A DNA stretch of 64,000 nt from Dyadobacter linearis (lineage in GTDB: Bacteria; Bacteroidota; Bacteroidia; Cytophagales; Spirosomataceae), in assembly GCF_907165045.1 (NCBI RefSeq), contig NZ_CAJRAU010000003.1, positions 558,001 to 622,000 on the forward strand. The letters are read 5' to 3'. The notes below the pieces were generated by a model. The model had not been told where the DNA came from and ran no database searches. It saw only the letters and a program-made list of their open reading frames with translations. Below, piece by piece: positions 44,468-52,987 of the stretch (position 1 is the first letter of the stretch; each line of letters starts with the position of its first letter). Both the position numbers and the translations under genes were made by a program.

Positions 44468-44497
44468 CAAAATTAGAAGCTAAATTTTACAAAACAA
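44468..44497 (-). promoter_or_regulatory. Promoter of the leftward nitrate unit
   Basis: On the minus strand TTG (44497-44495) is followed after 19 bases by TAATTTTG (44475-44468), a full match to the Bacteroidota consensus. Transcription would begin near 44461, leaving a leader of about 68 bases before cobA. Confidence 0.65.
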
Positions 44498-44572
44498 CCT
44501 TTTGACCAAAATATATATTTACAATTGACCATATTTAAGAATATAAAATTAGGAAAATGACTATTTGCCATT

Positions 44573-44580
44573 TAGTTTTG
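44573..44580 (+). promoter_or_regulatory. Possible -7 box for nirB
   Basis: TAGTTTTG matches TAnnTTTG. The upstream half is weak: TTA rather than TTG at 44549-44551, 21 bases before. A weak basal promoter would suit a regulated gene. The predicted leader to nirB is about 84 bases. Confidence 0.4.
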
Positions 44581-44669
44581 AGTGCAATAAGTACGGTGAG
44601 AAATATCATAAAATAAGAATAATCCAATAAAATAATAATTGATTTACAAACTAATAGTTACTATATACT

Positions 44670-47186
44670 ATGAAACATATCTCAGACATCAGAATTGTAG
44701 TGATTGGCAATGGAATGGTCGGTTTTAAGTTTTGTGAAAAACTTCTGGCGAAGCGGCAGGCAAGCCAGCAGATCAGCATTACTGTATTTGGTGAAGAGCC
44801 GCGTGTGGCGTACGATCGCGTACATTTAAGCGAATACTTTGCCGGCAAAACGGCCGACGATTTGACGCTGGCTAGTGAAGACTGGTATGCGGATAATGGT
44901 ATAAAGATCTATTTGTCCGATCCTGTCGTCGATATTGACCGGGAACACAAACTGGTTCGTTCTCATCATGGTATTGTAGTACAATATGACTACCTGATCA
45001 TGGCCACCGGCTCAGGGGCGTTTGTCCCTACTATTCCAGGGGTTGAAAAAGACGGTGTGTTCGTGTACCGGACTATTGAAGACCTCGAACTGATCCAGTC
45101 CTATGCACGGAAAGCTAAAAAGGGTGCGGTGATCGGTGGCGGGTTGCTGGGATTGGAAGCCGCAAAAGCACTGCTCGACCTCGGTCTGGAAGAAGCGCAC
45201 GTGGTGGAATTCGCTACCAGGTTAATGCCAAGACAGATCGACGAGGCCGGTTCCAGAATGCTGCAAAGTCAGCTGGAAAGCTTGGGACTGCATATTCATC
45301 TTTCCAAAAATACGCAGGAAATCAAAGGCGGCGATTGTATTGAGGGAATGCAGTTCGCCGACCAGTCTTTCCTGGAAGTAGATATGCTGGTCATATCTGC
45401 GGGTATCCGGCCGCGCGACGAGCTTGCTAAAATCGCGGGACTGGAAACGCACCCAAGAGGCGGTATTATCGTCGATAACCAGCTGCAAACTTCCGATCCC
45501 AGCATTTTTGCAATAGGAGAATGCGCGTTGGCACACCACATGATCTACGGGCTGATCGCGCCAGGCTACGAAATGGCCGATGTAGTTGCTGCGAAACTGA
45601 CCGGTGGAGAAAAGGAATTTCTTCCTTTTGATATGTCAACCAAACTCAAACTGATCGATACTGACGTCGCTAGTTTTGGAGATCCGTTTATCGAAGAGCC
45701 GGCTTGTACCACAGTTCGTTACGAAAATAAAGCCAAAGGAATTTACAAACGCATTAATGTAAGTCCCGATGGAAAAACGCTGCTCGGCGGGATCCTCGTG
45801 GGCGACGCCGAGCAATACAATATGCTGCTGCAAACGTGCAAGAACAAAACGATCCTGCCGCCCGATTCGGAAGATCTGATATTAGGATCGAGAGGCGGCG
45901 AAGAAGCGGGCGCAGGCGTGATGAGCTTCCCCGACGATGCGCTGATCTGCTCCTGTGAAGCGGTTACCAAAGGAATGCTCTGCCACGAAGTGAGCGAAAA
46001 AGGCAACCATACTATTGATACCATTAAAAAATCCTGCAAAGCGGGTACGGGCTGCGGCGGCTGCATTCCGATGGTGAAAGACATTATCACGGGCACATTG
46101 AAACAAAACGGCGTTTACGTCCGGAATGTGGTCTGCGAGCATTTTGACTACTCCCGCCAGGAATTGCTGGATCTGGTAAAAATGAATGGATTGAAAACGT
46201 ATGGAAATGTACTTGATACCTTTGGAAAAGGTGACGGCTGCGAGACTTGTAAACCGCTTGTGGCTTCGCTGCTTGCGAGTTTGTGGAATGAAAGCATTTT
46301 GCAAAAAGACCGCGCGCCTATTCAGGATTCAAACGACAGATATCTTGCTAATATTCAAAAAGGAGGCACTTACTCGGTTGTCCCGAGAATACCAGGCGGC
46401 GAGGTTACCCCTGAAAAACTGATCGTGATCGGCCAGGTAGCGCAGCGATATGGATTGTATACTAAGATTACCGGCGGCCAGCGCATTGATTTGTTCGGTG
46501 CACATTTGGGCGATTTACCGGAAATCTGGGAAGCACTGATCAACGCAGGTTTCGAGAGCGGCCACGCGTATGGAAAATCTTTGCGGACTGTAAAAAGCTG
46601 CGTAGGATCCACCTGGTGCCGGTTTGGTGTGCAAGACTCGGTGAGTTTTGCGATTGAGGTCGAGAATAGGTATAAAGGTTTGCGCTCGCCGCATAAGCTC
46701 AAATCTGCGGTATCGGGCTGTATCCGCGAATGTGCCGAGGCCCAAAGCAAGGATTTTGGGATTATTGCTACGGAAAAAGGCTGGAATCTGTATGTGTGCG
46801 GAAATGGCGGCTCCAAACCCCAGCACGCGCAACTTTTGGCTACCGACGTGGACAAAGAAACCTGCCTCCGCCTGATCGACCGTTTCCTGATGTTTTACAT
46901 TAAAACCGCCGACCCACTGGCGCGGACCGCCACCTGGCTGAACAAAATGGAAGGCGGCATGTCGTACCTGAAAGCCGTGGTCGTAGATGATGTGCTGGGC
47001 ATTGCGGCGGAACTGGAAAGCGATTTACAGCAGCTGATCGACGTGTACCAATGCGAATGGAAAGAAGTAGTGGACAATCCGGAGCTAAGGAAACGGTTCT
47101 CCCATTTTGTCAATACCCCAGCCAAAGATCCTTCGATTCAATTTGAAGAAATGCGGGAACAGAAAAGGGCAAAGGAGTGGGCGTAG
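44670..47186 (+). CDS. nirB: Assimilatory nitrite reductase large subunit
   Basis: This 838-residue enzyme reduces nitrite to ammonium using NAD(P)H. Domain order is standard: FAD/NAD(P)H reductase (VVIGNGMVGFKF; GAVIGGGLLGLEAAK), BFD-like [2Fe-2S] domains around residues 425-540 (CSCEAVTKG, GTGCGGCIPMV, and CETCKPLV), a ferredoxin-like half domain, then the siroheme/[4Fe-4S] domain. All four cluster-binding cysteines are present as CVGSTWC and CIREC. It is divergent from the siroheme gene cobA, and nirD follows after a 197-base gap filled by tandem repeats. Confidence 0.97.
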   Translation: MKHISDIRIVVIGNGMVGFKFCEKLLAKRQASQQISITVFGEEPRVAYDRVHLSEYFAGKTADDLTLASEDWYADNGIKIYLSDPVVDIDREHKLVRSHHGIVVQYDYLIMATGSGAFVPTIPGVEKDGVFVYRTIEDLELIQSYARKAKKGAVIGGGLLGLEAAKALLDLGLEEAHVVEFATRLMPRQIDEAGSRMLQSQLESLGLHIHLSKNTQEIKGGDCIEGMQFADQSFLEVDMLVISAGIRPRDELAKIAGLETHPRGGIIVDNQLQTSDPSIFAIGECALAHHMIYGLIAPGYEMADVVAAKLTGGEKEFLPFDMSTKLKLIDTDVASFGDPFIEEPACTTVRYENKAKGIYKRINVSPDGKTLLGGILVGDAEQYNMLLQTCKNKTILPPDSEDLILGSRGGEEAGAGVMSFPDDALICSCEAVTKGMLCHEVSEKGNHTIDTIKKSCKAGTGCGGCIPMVKDIITGTLKQNGVYVRNVVCEHFDYSRQELLDLVKMNGLKTYGNVLDTFGKGDGCETCKPLVASLLASLWNESILQKDRAPIQDSNDRYLANIQKGGTYSVVPRIPGGEVTPEKLIVIGQVAQRYGLYTKITGGQRIDLFGAHLGDLPEIWEALINAGFESGHAYGKSLRTVKSCVGSTWCRFGVQDSVSFAIEVENRYKGLRSPHKLKSAVSGCIRECAEAQSKDFGIIATEKGWNLYVCGNGGSKPQHAQLLATDVDKETCLRLIDRFLMFYIKTADPLARTATWLNKMEGGMSYLKAVVVDDVLGIAAELESDLQQLIDVYQCEWKEVVDNPELRKRFSHFVNTPAKDPSIQFEEMREQKRAKEWA

Positions 47187-47270
47187 GGATGGTTATTTTG
47201 AGTCACTAATTGTCATTTGTGGTCAGTCATTGTCATTCATTGTTGGATTCATGAATCACACCCAAAGAAA

Positions 47271-47350
47271 TTCACTCATTCACTCATTCACTCATTCACT
47301 CATTCAATCATTCAATCATTCAATCATTCAATCATTCAATCATTCAATCA
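47271..47350 (+). repeat. Octanucleotide tandem repeat in the nirD leader
   Basis: Exactly ten 8-base units: four TTCACTCA followed by six TTCAATCA, without interruption. The array stops 33 bases before the nirD ATG. Imperfect relatives of the unit (GTCATTCATTG) lie just upstream at about 47230-47252. The same octamer sits at the same distance before the nitrate reductase gene. Confidence 0.95.
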
Positions 47351-47383
47351 TTCCCCGTCGGCTCATTAACTCATTGAACTCCT

Positions 47384-47743
47384 ATGAACACAGAAACCCA
47401 AATCCCGACAGACACCCAAGTTACCTGGCATATTGCCTGCGCGGTGAGCGATATTCCCGAAGATGGCGGCGGCTGCGCGTTTATTGACGGCAAACAAATC
47501 GCTATATTTAACTTTGCCCGACGCGGCGAATGGTACGCGACAGACAATGAATGTCCGCACAGACAGCAAATGGCGGTTTCGCGCGGGATGATAGGCAGCC
47601 ACGAAGGAGAACCGAAAGTGGCTTGTCCGTTTCACAAAAAGACATTTTCATTAAAAACCGGGCAGTGTTTCAATGACGATGCCTATCAAATCAAAACTTT
47701 CCCGGTGATGGTCAGGGAAAACCTGGTGTATATCGGATTATGA
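47384..47743 (+). CDS. nirD: Nitrite reductase small subunit (Rieske-type)
   Basis: This protein of 119 residues is the NirD partner of NirB. It has the Rieske [2Fe-2S] ligands CPH and CPFH (ECPHRQQ and ACPFHKKTF), so unlike the E. coli NirD, which lacks cluster ligands, this one should carry an iron-sulfur centre. The ATG at 47384 follows the octamer repeat by 33 bases. The histidine kinase gene starts 4 bases after its stop, so nitrite reduction and nitrate sensing are co-transcribed. Confidence 0.93.
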   Translation: MNTETQIPTDTQVTWHIACAVSDIPEDGGGCAFIDGKQIAIFNFARRGEWYATDNECPHRQQMAVSRGMIGSHEGEPKVACPFHKKTFSLKTGQCFNDDAYQIKTFPVMVRENLVYIGL

Positions 47744-47747
47744 GCAA

Positions 47748-49178
47748 ATGGAGAGACTCGATAAGCGGGTAGCAGGAAGTCTGACGAGGTTTTATGTAGT
47801 AGCACTCTGTGTAGTCGCCATGCTGACTATCAGCGGGTTATTTCTGATCAGAAGAACTATCAGCAGCCTGAACCACGATAGTCGGGTCGTGAATGTGGCT
47901 GGCCGGCAGCGAATGCTCAGCCAGCGGCTCACCAAGCTTGCATTACTCAAAGTCAATAAAACACCGGCTTCGGACAGTGTTCGGTTTTCTGTTCTTTTAA
48001 ACCAGTGGAGAACCAGTCACGAACAGCTTGCCAGCAGAAGGTTACCTATTGAAGATGGCGTGGTAACGTGGAAAAGCGCGGCGCTGGATACGATGTTTAG
48101 CGAGCTGGAACCTGTATTCGACGAAATGCACAGCCAGTTTCTGGCAGTCGATTCCGATAGTATTTCATCAACCGAAATGCAGGATGCATTGCAGGTTATT
48201 CTGAAAAATGAGCCGCTGTACCTGGACCAGATGGACAAGATCGTTTTCCAGTTTGACAAGGAAAGTTTTCAGCGCCTGGAAAATCTGGAACGAATTGAAT
48301 GGATCCTCGGCATTATGACGATCCTGGTTTTGCTGGCAGAAGGTTTGCTCATTTTCAGGCCCGTCGTGAATACTACCAGGCGGGTTGTGCGCATGCTGAC
48401 GGAATCGGAGGTTGCATTGCAGCTATCTAACCAAAAATTAAAAGAAACAAACCTGCAACTACTTGATATTCAAAAAGAATTACTGGTAGTTGAAGAAGAA
48501 AAATACGAACTGCAGCTCGCCGAAGACCGGATCCGCGCGGCCTCACTGATCGAAGGGCAGGAAGAGGAACGGAAAAGATTTGCACTGGAACTGCACGACG
48601 GGATCGGACAAATGCTGACCGGCCTGAAACTGCATGCAGAAAAGTTAAAATCCGTACAATTTCACGACGAAAAAAACCAGAAGCGATTTGAGCAGCTCGT
48701 TTCGCTCATTCAGGATATTATCCAGACCACCCGCCAGATTTCTTTCAACTTAATGCCGTCGGTATTGAATGATTTCGGCCTCACCTCTGCCCTGAAACTG
48801 CTCTGCGAACAAACTACCGAGGTGTCCCGCGCACAGGTTGATTTTGAAGGAGATACCAGCGAGCGGATCCCGATGAGCAACTTAATGGAAACCAGTCTTT
48901 ACCGGATTGCGCAGGAAGCATTGAACAATGCCGTGAAGCACGCGCAGGCCAGCCGGATCAAGATTAAGTTGGAACACACCCGGAATCGTGTTATTTTGGA
49001 GATCGCGGACGATGGAAAAGGGTTTTCGGTAGATGATCTCAAAACTGAAAACTTCCCGGTTACATCCGGCAACGGAATGGAAAACATCCGCACCAGAAGC
49101 CAGCTCCTAAATGGAAAAATTGAGATTATTTCCAAAATTGACGGGGGTACCAAACTGGTTCTGGAAGTCGAATTATGA
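47748..49178 (+). CDS. NarX-like nitrate-responsive sensor histidine kinase (probable)
   Basis: This membrane kinase of 476 residues has a first helix at about residues 17-36, a periplasmic domain and a second helix at about 187-207. The periplasmic part begins NVAGRQRMLSQRLTKLAL, the conserved segment of PilJ/NarX-type sensors that in NarX forms the nitrate-binding P-box. The cytosolic part has a coiled coil, a HisKA_3 dimerisation motif with the phospho-accepting histidine in ELHDGIGQML, and an ATPase domain with NNAVKHAQAS, DDGKGFSV and GNGMENI. It lies 4 bases after nirD and 18 bases before a NarL-type regulator, which supports nitrate or nitrite sensing. Confidence 0.85.
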   Translation: MERLDKRVAGSLTRFYVVALCVVAMLTISGLFLIRRTISSLNHDSRVVNVAGRQRMLSQRLTKLALLKVNKTPASDSVRFSVLLNQWRTSHEQLASRRLPIEDGVVTWKSAALDTMFSELEPVFDEMHSQFLAVDSDSISSTEMQDALQVILKNEPLYLDQMDKIVFQFDKESFQRLENLERIEWILGIMTILVLLAEGLLIFRPVVNTTRRVVRMLTESEVALQLSNQKLKETNLQLLDIQKELLVVEEEKYELQLAEDRIRAASLIEGQEEERKRFALELHDGIGQMLTGLKLHAEKLKSVQFHDEKNQKRFEQLVSLIQDIIQTTRQISFNLMPSVLNDFGLTSALKLLCEQTTEVSRAQVDFEGDTSERIPMSNLMETSLYRIAQEALNNAVKHAQASRIKIKLEHTRNRVILEIADDGKGFSVDDLKTENFPVTSGNGMENIRTRSQLLNGKIEIISKIDGGTKLVLEVEL

Positions 49179-49196
49179 ACTGATACCTGAACAGGA

Positions 49197-49862
49197 ATGC
49201 CGATACGGATTTTAGTTGTGGACGACCATTCGGTTGTGAGACAGGGGATTATCACTTTGCTGGAAGATGAGGAAGACCTGCGCATTGCGGGCGAGGCTTC
49301 CGATGGGGATGAAGTGTGGGATATGGTTGAGAAAGTAAACCCCGACCTGATATTGCTTGATTTGACGATGCCGCGGGTGTCGGGAATGGATGTGATCAGG
49401 CAGATCGTACCTGCATTTCCGAATGTCAAGATCCTGGTTTTCAGTATGCATAACAATGCAGACTATATTCTTACTTCTGCACTGAGCGGCGCGTCGGGCT
49501 ACCTGCAAAAGGATACCAGCCGCGACGAAATGCTGCGTGCGATACGTGCTATTGCAAAAGGTGAGCTGTACTTTCCGCCTTATGCTTCTTCTATTATCAT
49601 TAAAAAATTGCTTAAACAAGTCCTGATCACGCCTGAGCCGGAAGTGGAGCCGGCTGAAATGGAGGGTAAATCAATCTGGAATATCCTGACACCCCGCGAG
49701 CAGCAAATCCTGAAATGTCTGATCGAAGGAATGAGCAGCAAGGATATTGCCGAAAAATTCGAGATCAGCTCCAATACCGTCGCCAATCAGCGCGCGAGTA
49801 TCATGAAAAAAACGAATGTCAAGAACACCGCCGAGCTGGTTAGTCTGGCTTTGAAGAAGTAG
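49197..49862 (+). CDS. NarL/FixJ-family response regulator
   Basis: This DNA-binding regulator of 221 residues has a receiver domain (VVDDHSVVRQGI, phospho-acceptor Asp in LILLDLTMPRVSG) and a C-terminal LuxR-type helix-turn-helix (LTPREQQILKCLIEGMSSKDIAEKF, NTVANQRASIMKK). It is surely the partner of the kinase just upstream (18-base gap; an AGGA lies shortly before the ATG). Probable targets are the divergent cobA and nirB promoters in the same cluster (inference). Confidence 0.92.
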   Translation: MPIRILVVDDHSVVRQGIITLLEDEEDLRIAGEASDGDEVWDMVEKVNPDLILLDLTMPRVSGMDVIRQIVPAFPNVKILVFSMHNNADYILTSALSGASGYLQKDTSRDEMLRAIRAIAKGELYFPPYASSIIIKKLLKQVLITPEPEVEPAEMEGKSIWNILTPREQQILKCLIEGMSSKDIAEKFEISSNTVANQRASIMKKTNVKNTAELVSLALKK

Positions 49863-49972
49863 GATTTAGGGGCGAATTAATCTATATTTGAAGTTTATCA
49901 ATTTCCAAAAGAGGTTAATCCAAACCTTGATAGGCTTTTCGTCAACACTTACCCTTTGAAGCAAATCAGATA

Positions 49973-52915
49973 ATGAAAGTATCTCCTGCTGAGCCGTTTA
50001 AGATTGTTTATTCGATTCTGAACCATGAGTATTTAGGGTATATTTTTGAAGCATTTGCTGTTCAACTGAATGCGCACGGAGAGTTTACCTTTCAGATCCA
50101 GAATATTTCCTCTAAGAATGTAAAGGAGTTCATGAGCGGGCTGGATAGCCGGGATCTCGAACTCGTCAAGCTGATCGACGATATTCAGCAGGACCAGGTG
50201 TTGAGAAAATTCAATACCAAAAAACTGAATGCAGTAGACTATTTCCTGAAAATTTACGATCCTCAGAAAGGTGACAAGTCCATTCAGGAAGCGATTGCCG
50301 GTTATCTCGAAAACTGTAAAGCCCGAATTTTAGAAAAGCTGTCCGGAAAAGACATTTTTATCATGGGAAGCGACGGTAACCCGCTTTGGAAATCAGTCGA
50401 AACTGAGCCCGAAAAAGCGTCGATCCGTTTTCACTTTATCAGAAATGAAGACAATACCCACTATTTTCCGACGATCAGACATAAGTACCAAAAGCTTGAA
50501 TTTCAATACAAAAACGCATTCCTGGTTTGCGAAGACCCTGCTTGGCTTATCGTAGACGGTCGTTTGTACAGCTTTGAAGGAAATGTGGATGGTAAGAAGA
50601 TCAAACCGTTTTTGAACAAAAAATTCATTGCTATTCCCGGTCAGGTTGAGGAGCAATATTACGGTCGATTTGTTGCCCCGCTGATTGCTTCCTATGATGT
50701 GGTCGCGCGGGGTTTTGAGATCAGAAATGTGTCTTCCGCGCCCAAAACGATCCTTACTATTTCAGAATATTCATCTTCACCTAAAAAAACACCTGTACTT
50801 TTTCAGGATTCGGAGGATGTAGCTGTTTTGGAAGAAGAAGACCACGACGTAGCATTTGATCTTTCATTCCAATATGCCGGCTTTTCCTTCCATTACGACA
50901 GTTTTGCACATCCTTCGAGCGTGCATATGGAGAAAAAGGGCAATGACTATTTTTTCAATAAAGTAAGGCGCAGCATTGATGTGGAAGGTGAAAATGTGCG
51001 TTTGCTGAAAGAATGGGGGCTTAATATGCGGAGCGGGAATGTGCAGATGCCCAAGGCGCAGGCTTTTGGCTGGCTGCAAAGCAATGCGGGTATATTGCAG
51101 GAAAACGGCATTATCGTCAGACAAAATACGAATGACAGTAAGCGCTATTTCCTGGGTTATTCTTCGCTAGATATTTCGATTCAGGAAGGCCGCGATTGGT
51201 TTGATATCAATGCAAAAGTCAGGTTTGGAGAGTTTGAGATTCCTTTTATCGAGCTCAGAAACTACATATTAAATAGGAAGAAAGAGTTTTTATTGCCAAA
51301 TGGCGAGGTAGCAGTTATTCCCGAGTGGTGGTTTACCAAATATTCAGAGTTCTTCTCATTTACCGAGCATTCTGAAAACGAGGACGAGCTGCGGCTTCGC
51401 ATGCACCATTTGGCACTTGTACAGGAATTGCAGGAAGAAAATCTGGCGACCGCGGTGATCAGCCGCAAGCTTGAAAACCTGCGGAATTTCCAGCAAATAG
51501 AACCTGCCGCTCCTCCTCTGAACTTCAAAGGAACGCTTCGCCCCTATCAAAAAACGGGTTACGATTGGCTGCAATTTCTGAAACAATATCGCCTGGGAGG
51601 TTGTCTGGCAGATGATATGGGTTTGGGAAAAACGGTTCAGACGCTCGCATTGCTACAATCGGAAAAAGAAAATGGCGCGGGACAGCCTTCGATGCTCATT
51701 ATGCCGACTTCCCTGCTTTACAACTGGCAGCTGGAAGCGAAGCGGTTTACACCCGACCTGAAAGTGTTTTTATATACCGGTACCAACCGGGAGAAAGATA
51801 CTTCCCAGTTTGACAATTATGACCTGATCCTGACTTCCTACGGAATTGTCCGACTGGATATTGATATCATTGAAAATTACCGTTTCAATTACATTATTCT
51901 CGACGAATCGCAGGCGATCAAAAATCCGGCGTCGATCATTACCAAGGCAGTCAGAAAGCTCAATTCGACGCATAGATTAGTATTGACAGGTACGCCGGTT
52001 GAGAATAATACCCTTGATTTATGGTCGCAAATGTCTTTTGTGAATCCGGGCTTGCTGGGCAGCCAGGCTTTTTTCAGGGATGAATTTCAGATTCCTATCG
52101 AGAAAAAGGGAGACGAAGAAAAAACGAAACGGCTTTACAATCTTATTAAACCATTCATTTTAAGGAGGTTGAAATCGCAGGTTGCAACGGACCTTCCTGA
52201 GAAAGTGGAGAGTATCCAGTATTGCGATATGTCCGAGGAGCAGGAGAAAGCTTATGAAGAAGCAAAGGCCTATTACCGCAATCTGATCCTGCAAAGTATT
52301 GACAAAGAAGGTATTTCAAAATCGCAGCTGGTCGTTCTGCAAGGCTTGACGAAACTTCGGCAACTTGCGAATCACCCGGTAATGGTCGATCCTGAATACC
52401 AATATGGTTCGGGGAAATTTGAAGATGTATTGCACAAAATGCAAACTGCGATGGGCGAGGATCATAAGATTCTGATTTTCAGCCAATACATCAAACACCT
52501 GGACCTGTTCAGACATTTTCTCGACGAAAATAAAACGCAATATGCCTACCTCGACGGTTCGACAAAAAACCGGCAGGAGCAGGTTGAAACTTTTCAGGGA
52601 AGGGAGGATATTAAAATATTTTTGATCTCGCTAAAAGCCGGCGGCCTCGGCCTCAACCTCACCGCCGCCGACTATGTTTTCATCCTCGATCCCTGGTGGA
52701 ACCCTGCCATTGAAGCCCAGGCAGTTGACCGTGCCCACCGAATCGGTCAGGATCGTACGGTATTCACCTATAAGTTCATTACCAAAAATTCGGTTGAGGA
52801 GAAGATACTTGCTTTGCAGCGCACCAAGAAGCAATTGGCGGATGATCTGATTTCCAATGAGGAAGGATTTATCAAGTCGCTGAGCAGGGAGGATGTGCTG
52901 AATCTGCTGGCGTAA
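49973..52915 (+). CDS. SNF2-family ATP-dependent helicase/translocase
   Basis: This cytosolic protein of 980 residues has a C-terminal SNF2 motor of about 460 residues: Walker A in DDMGLGKTVQTLALL, DESQ box in IILDESQAIKN, LVLTGTPVENNTLDLWSQM, and the late motifs LKAGGLGLNLTAADYVFILDPWWNP and QAVDRAHRIGQ. The first 500 residues have no motif I can name. Such bacterial SWI2/SNF2 proteins act on DNA or RNA polymerase complexes, as RapA does, but the N-terminus is not RapA-like, so the exact role is open. It stands alone between the nitrate cluster and purA. Confidence 0.9.
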   Translation: MKVSPAEPFKIVYSILNHEYLGYIFEAFAVQLNAHGEFTFQIQNISSKNVKEFMSGLDSRDLELVKLIDDIQQDQVLRKFNTKKLNAVDYFLKIYDPQKGDKSIQEAIAGYLENCKARILEKLSGKDIFIMGSDGNPLWKSVETEPEKASIRFHFIRNEDNTHYFPTIRHKYQKLEFQYKNAFLVCEDPAWLIVDGRLYSFEGNVDGKKIKPFLNKKFIAIPGQVEEQYYGRFVAPLIASYDVVARGFEIRNVSSAPKTILTISEYSSSPKKTPVLFQDSEDVAVLEEEDHDVAFDLSFQYAGFSFHYDSFAHPSSVHMEKKGNDYFFNKVRRSIDVEGENVRLLKEWGLNMRSGNVQMPKAQAFGWLQSNAGILQENGIIVRQNTNDSKRYFLGYSSLDISIQEGRDWFDINAKVRFGEFEIPFIELRNYILNRKKEFLLPNGEVAVIPEWWFTKYSEFFSFTEHSENEDELRLRMHHLALVQELQEENLATAVISRKLENLRNFQQIEPAAPPLNFKGTLRPYQKTGYDWLQFLKQYRLGGCLADDMGLGKTVQTLALLQSEKENGAGQPSMLIMPTSLLYNWQLEAKRFTPDLKVFLYTGTNREKDTSQFDNYDLILTSYGIVRLDIDIIENYRFNYIILDESQAIKNPASIITKAVRKLNSTHRLVLTGTPVENNTLDLWSQMSFVNPGLLGSQAFFRDEFQIPIEKKGDEEKTKRLYNLIKPFILRRLKSQVATDLPEKVESIQYCDMSEEQEKAYEEAKAYYRNLILQSIDKEGISKSQLVVLQGLTKLRQLANHPVMVDPEYQYGSGKFEDVLHKMQTAMGEDHKILIFSQYIKHLDLFRHFLDENKTQYAYLDGSTKNRQEQVETFQGREDIKIFLISLKAGGLGLNLTAADYVFILDPWWNPAIEAQAVDRAHRIGQDRTVFTYKFITKNSVEEKILALQRTKKQLADDLISNEEGFIKSLSREDVLNLLA

Positions 52916-52937
52916 AGTATAATGAGGCAGAAATTCA

Positions 52938-52973
52938 AAACGCCGTCACCGAACTGAATCGGTGACGGCGTTT
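52938..52973. terminator. Bidirectional hairpin terminator between helicase and purA
   Basis: A perfect 15-base stem (AAACGCCGTCACCGA with TCGGTGACGGCGTTT) encloses a 6-base loop. It has A and T flanks on both sides and lies between two convergent genes, so it probably works in both directions. Confidence 0.85.
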
Positions 52974-52987
52974 ATAGTAATTACCGC

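Noticed and set aside
47107..47487. Plus-strand open frame through the nirD leader
   Set aside because: Most of it is translation of the octamer repeat (HSLIQSFNHSIIQSF) and it overlaps nirB and nirD in another frame.
49883..49890. Promoter for the SNF2 helicase gene (TATATTTG)
   Set aside because: The -7 box matches but there is no TTG at 17-23 bases upstream (the nearest is 29 bases away), so I did not list it as a feature.
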